NCBI GenBank assembly: GCA_946811185.2
Contig: OX328102.1
Location: 16,927,194 to 16,991,193, forward strand
Reading direction: 5' to 3'
DNA length: 64,000 nt
From: Hippopus hippopus
Taxonomy: Eukaryota > Mollusca > Bivalvia > Cardiida > Cardiidae
The notes under the pieces are model-generated. The model was given only the letters and a program-made list of their open reading frames with translations, ran no database searches and was not told the DNA's origin. Below, piece by piece: positions 61,174 to 64,000 of the stretch. Numbering within the stretch: position 1 is the first letter of the stretch; each line of letters opens with the position of its first letter. Both the position numbers and the translations under genes were made by a program.

Positions 61174-61590
61174 ATTATCCTACTAAATAAGTGAAAGGAA
61201 ACTTTTAACCTTTTGGCTGCTAATCGTGACTCATTGACCTTTTGCGAACAGTGTAGATCAAGATCAGACTGCACAAAACGTGCAGTCTGATCTTTGATTT
61301 ACACTGTCCGATACGGCAGTTTCTTTCCGGTGAAATCAACTTTGAAATCGTAATGTTTGGGTTTGTACTGTTGAGACGAAACTTTCTTTTCATTTATTTA
61401 GCAGTTTAAGGGTTCAACCGATAGTAAAAACATAAATTTTACTATTTTAAAGATATCTTTTGGGGAAAAAAATATGTCCTTATCGGACAGTGTAGATCCA
61501 AGATCAGACTGCACGTTCTGTGCAGTCTGATCTTGATCTACACTGTCCGCAAAAGGTCCTTGAGTCGCGCTTAGCAGCCTGAGTCTTACT
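61174..61590 (-). mobile_element. TTAA-A MITE split by a second TTAA-A
   Basis: TTATCCTACTAAATAAGTGA AAGGAAACTT runs to 61204, then the inner element intervenes, then CAACCGATAGTAAAAACATA follows from about 61415. The hairpin is at 61483-61549. The join reconstitutes the family order at AAACTTTCAA. Confidence 0.88.
61205..61416 (+). mobile_element. TTAA-A MITE inserted inside another TTAA-A
   Basis: TTAACCTTTTGGCTGCTAAT to TTTAGCAGTTTAAGGGTTCA, with the hairpin at 61245-61310. Opposite orientation to its host. The flanking tetramers TTAA and TTCA point to a TTCA/TTAA-like target within the host. Confidence 0.9.
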
Positions 61591-61619
61591 GAAATTTCTT
61601 TCTCGGAACACTTGAGGCT

Positions 61620-61853
61620 TTAACTCTTTTTCAAACGACAAAATTTTCGACCTTTCCAAATTCATAGGATTTGCAGACGACATATTAAATGTAGCTCAAA
61701 CTATGAGAATTGCTATTGAAAGGATTGCAAACATTGTGCAAAAGGGAGAGAATCCTGGTTACCTACATTTTCTCCTTTTCCCACAATGTTTTCAAAGGAA
61801 GCCGTTTTCCACACGATCGTTTAAAACATGCCAGTGTGCTGTTAGGGTGTTAA
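61620..61853 (-). mobile_element. TTAA-B MITE
   Basis: TTAACTCTTTTTCAAACGAC to CAGTGTGCTGTTAGGGTGTTAA, with the palindrome at 61726-61793. Confidence 0.9.
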
Positions 61854-61875
61854 GAAAAAGTGGCGGGCCTTACGT

Positions 61876-62000
61876 TTCATTTTTGTCGCCTTTACGGTGT
61901 AGATTTTGTCGCTAGAATTTATTCAAATGACTTCGCAAGAAGTGATGCAGTCGTAACTTTATCAATGAATAATAATTACGTCTGTCTTTTCCTCTTCCAA
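61876..62000 (+). repeat. ~120-bp direct repeat, copy 2
   Basis: Same orientation and content as 58314-58440 (TTGTCGCCTTTACGGTGTAG onwards). It begins shortly after a TTAA-B element. Confidence 0.88.
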
Positions 62001-62026
62001 TTTGCTTTTATACCTTCACAAGAGAT

Positions 62027-62060
62027 TGGAGAGAGAGAGAGAGAGGGGGGGGGGGGGAAG
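62027..62060 (+). repeat. (GA)n and poly-G tract
   Basis: AGAGAGAG run followed by a G run of about 13. Confidence 0.9.
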
Positions 62061-62195
62061 AGAGAGGAGCAGTGTCCATCATAGAGTGGACTCAGGGCAG
62101 CAGCTGCCTAGGCAACGCTCACAAGAAATGACAGACAACAGACAAAACAATCACGTGGCGTAAATTAGCCCGTTGTCATTTACAACAAATGTTTA

Positions 62196-62459
62196 AAGAG
62201 CCATGCTCTGTGATAATGGGATTTAATGCAACTGCAAAAAGTATCGGCCCATGTCAGCCTGCGCAGTCCGCGCAGGCTGACCTGGGTCAAAATATTTTGC
62301 TATTGCTCAATTTTATGCATCTCAAAGGACCAGTTTACCTCATGATTCAGTTCATTTTTAGTTAAAATGGATATATGGATCAAGAATTACGTGATGACTT
62401 GCGTGGTTACAATGCATCACGGAGAGACGTTAAACCACCTTTTGCCAGAGCACGGCTCA
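62196..62459 (+). mobile_element. Family C MITE, full length
   Basis: AGAGCCATGCTCTGTGATAA to GCCAGAGCACGGCTCA. The core CAGCCTGCGCAGTCCGCGCA GGCTGACC is complete. Confidence 0.9.
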
Positions 62460-62486
62460 TAATTTGTAACGGTATAAAGCAGTAAT

Positions 62487-62760
62487 GTGTTATGCAGTAA
62501 AATTACAGTTATAGAATGCAGCAAAAAAACTGGATTGAAATCCAGTAAAATTACAGTTATAGAATGCAGCAAAAAACTGGATTGTTGTGCAGTAAAATTG
62601 CAGTAATAGACTGCAGCAAAAAACTGGATTGTTATGCAGTAAAATTACAATTATAGAATGCAGCAAAAAAAAAATGGATTGTTATGCAGTAAAATTACAG
62701 TTATAGAATGCAGCAAAAAAAAAAACCTGGATTGTTTAATTTTAATTTTACTGCATAACA
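62487..62760. mobile_element. 47-bp tandem array bounded by 18-bp inverted repeats
   Basis: TGTTATGCAGTAAAATTA at 62487-62504 is exactly inverted at 62743-62760. Between lie five units beginning GCAGTAAAATTACAGTTATA at about 62493, 62542, 62589, 62636 and 62686 (47-50 bp), each ending in an A-run and CTGGATTG. It may be a small MITE with internal repeats. Confidence 0.8.
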
Positions 62761-62892
62761 GAAGTTAAATAAGCTACTGTCGCTTCTTATGCCTCCTGCC
62801 TACAATACAAAGAATATAACATAGAATATTTACTGCCGTGTACCGAAAAGGGCAGCAACCATCTCGTATATACCATCTTAATTCAGTTTTCA

Positions 62893-63011
62893 AGACTGAT
62901 CTAAATTTTATAGTAATTTGGTTTACCAGATCATAAGTTGCTTTACATTCTAAAACTACCCTAAAATAAGACTAAGAATGAAGTTTTCAGTCGTTCGTGA
63001 ATAAGGTCCCA
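62893..63011. repeat. Family G half element
   Basis: GTTTACCAGATCATAAGTTG, AAGACTAAGAATGAAG and CGTGAATAAGGTCCC. One half only. Confidence 0.6.
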
Positions 63012-63280
63012 AGTTACGCAAGCGCAGACAGTTACCTACGTGAGCTAAACCTAGAACTTGGTACCAAATGGCAACGCCATTAAGGTAATCGTTTAGATTG
63101 TGTAATGTTTGTGTTAGATGTTCTTGTAAAGCAATTAACTGATATCCGTCTTGTTGGTCACATGATCGATGGAAACTCACTGAAATGCTTCGTCAGTTCA
63201 TAATGCGCTGTACTTGTGTTTTATTGAGTACTTTGGCGTGAAATATCCTTGACGTGTTCGATAAATGTTCTTTAAGCCTC

Positions 63281-63470
63281 CACTCCTTACCAGACGACAA
63301 AATGAAAGATTTGTTTTTGTCGAAAGCATTTGCAAACGATAACTTTATTGTGGCCTAAATGGTGGGATTATCTGTAAAATGGAGCGAACAGCGGACAAAA
63401 GGAAAGCGATAGTTACCAGCATTTTCTCCTTTTTCAAAGTATCTTTTCCAAGGGGAAAAATTAGGACCGT
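63281..63470 (-). mobile_element. TTAA-B MITE, degenerate
   Basis: CACTCCTTACCAGACGACAA, GTCGAAAGCATTTGCAAACG, core AGTTACCAGCATTTTCTCCT. The left arm is lost and the right end is unclear. Overlapping frames on both strands (63355-63690) are not credible. Confidence 0.7.
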
Positions 63471-63747
63471 TTTGTGCCGTGTTAAAGTTTTTACTTATGC
63501 CGTTACCTTTTACAGAGGGCGTCGGGTAGTAGCAGAGTACAACTTCAAGCACAGTCCACAAAATGTTATGATGTTTTTGACCGGAAGAGAAGGACGCATT
63601 GTCGTCCAAAATTTGTGTTTCGGCAGGGAAAGGTATACAAACAGTTAACCTGGTTTTCTTTTGGACTTTTTTTGCAACCGAAGAGCACAAAGTACTCGAA
63701 AAAAATCCAGTATATACTTTGTATTAGTTGCAGCACAGAAACAGCCC

Positions 63748-63907
63748 AAGCTCATATTCACCAACCACTCTTAAGAAAGTTCTCATTCATATTCTGTAGA
63801 ATTTTCTGAATTTGAAAGTAACGCAACTTCTGATTGACTAAACCATATGTTGTGTTTAGAAAATTTAGAAAATTCATAAAATCTTGGAGAATAAGACTAA
63901 AACGTTC
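63748..63907. mobile_element. Family G MITE meeting a TTAA-A element
   Basis: AGCTCATATTCACCAACCAC at the left and GAATAAGACTAAAACGTTC at the right. The remaining right end is replaced by TTAA-A at 63908. Confidence 0.72.
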
Positions 63908-64000
63908 TTAACCCTTTGGCTGCTAAGCGCTGCTCAATGACCTTTTGCGGACAGTGTTGATCAATATCAGACTGCACAGAACATGAAGTCTGATCTTGGA
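63908..64000 (+). mobile_element. TTAA-A MITE, cut by the window end
   Basis: TTAACCCTTTGGCTGCTAAG and the hairpin from CGGACAGTGTTGATCAATAT through TCTGATCTTGGA, continuing off the edge. Confidence 0.9.

Overview
The window looks like non-coding, repeat-dominated nuclear DNA from an animal, most likely a mollusc and probably a bivalve. The evidence is eukaryotic: one intact tRNA gene with internal Pol III boxes and a T-run terminator, several tRNA-derived SINE families with target-site duplications, many MITEs, a 34-bp satellite, microsatellites, and a fossil Tc1-type transposase. The bivalve assignment rests on my general memory of such repeats and is not proven by the sequence. I found no protein-coding gene or exon I could defend. 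Every open frame is short (132 codons or less, apart from a 169-codon frame that is translated microsatellite), and most lie across repeats.

The dominant content is two families of short palindromic elements of about 210-230 bp, called TTAA-A and TTAA-B here. Both start TTAACCCTT and end AAGGGTTAA (or close variants), so the flanking TTAA and CCCTT/AAGGG termini fit non-autonomous piggyBac-type elements. TTAA-A carries a 66-bp central hairpin with a one-base bulge at a constant place. TTAA-B carries a 67-bp palindrome that is perfect in the best copies. I count roughly 40 traces of A and 40 of B in 64 kb. Several abut at a shared TTAA, some are nested, and two are A/B chimeras.

Region by region: 0-3.4 kb holds a tRNA-Thr, A and B copies and a degenerate tandem block; 3.6-6.4 kb SINEs, two family C MITEs and a TA-flanked MITE (L); 8-12 kb element E between direct repeats, A/B copies, a B/A chimera and a Harbinger-like MITE (Q) inside family I; 13.5-15 kb a ~144-bp tandem array; 16.2-16.7 kb microsatellites; 17.6-20.1 kb a 34-bp satellite split by a SINE; 20.8-31 kb mostly A, B, C and G elements; 31.5-31.9 kb the Tc1 fossil; 32.8-35.5 kb an interrupted SINE and a tandem repeat carrying E2; 36-45 kb A/B copies and a triplicated ~425-bp repeat carrying E3; 45.7-46.6 kb two family I copies around a long inverted repeat (P); 47-56 kb SINEs, the second chimera, a multiply nested A element and a 94-bp amplification of a SINE head; 56-64 kb more A/B, a B copy interrupted by a Harbinger-like MITE (H), an A-in-A nest, and a 47-bp array bounded by inverted repeats.

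There is no operon or pathway to describe. The biology on view is layered invasion by non-autonomous elements. Family letters are local labels for this window, not database names. Boundaries were read by eye and may be off by several bases in degenerate copies.
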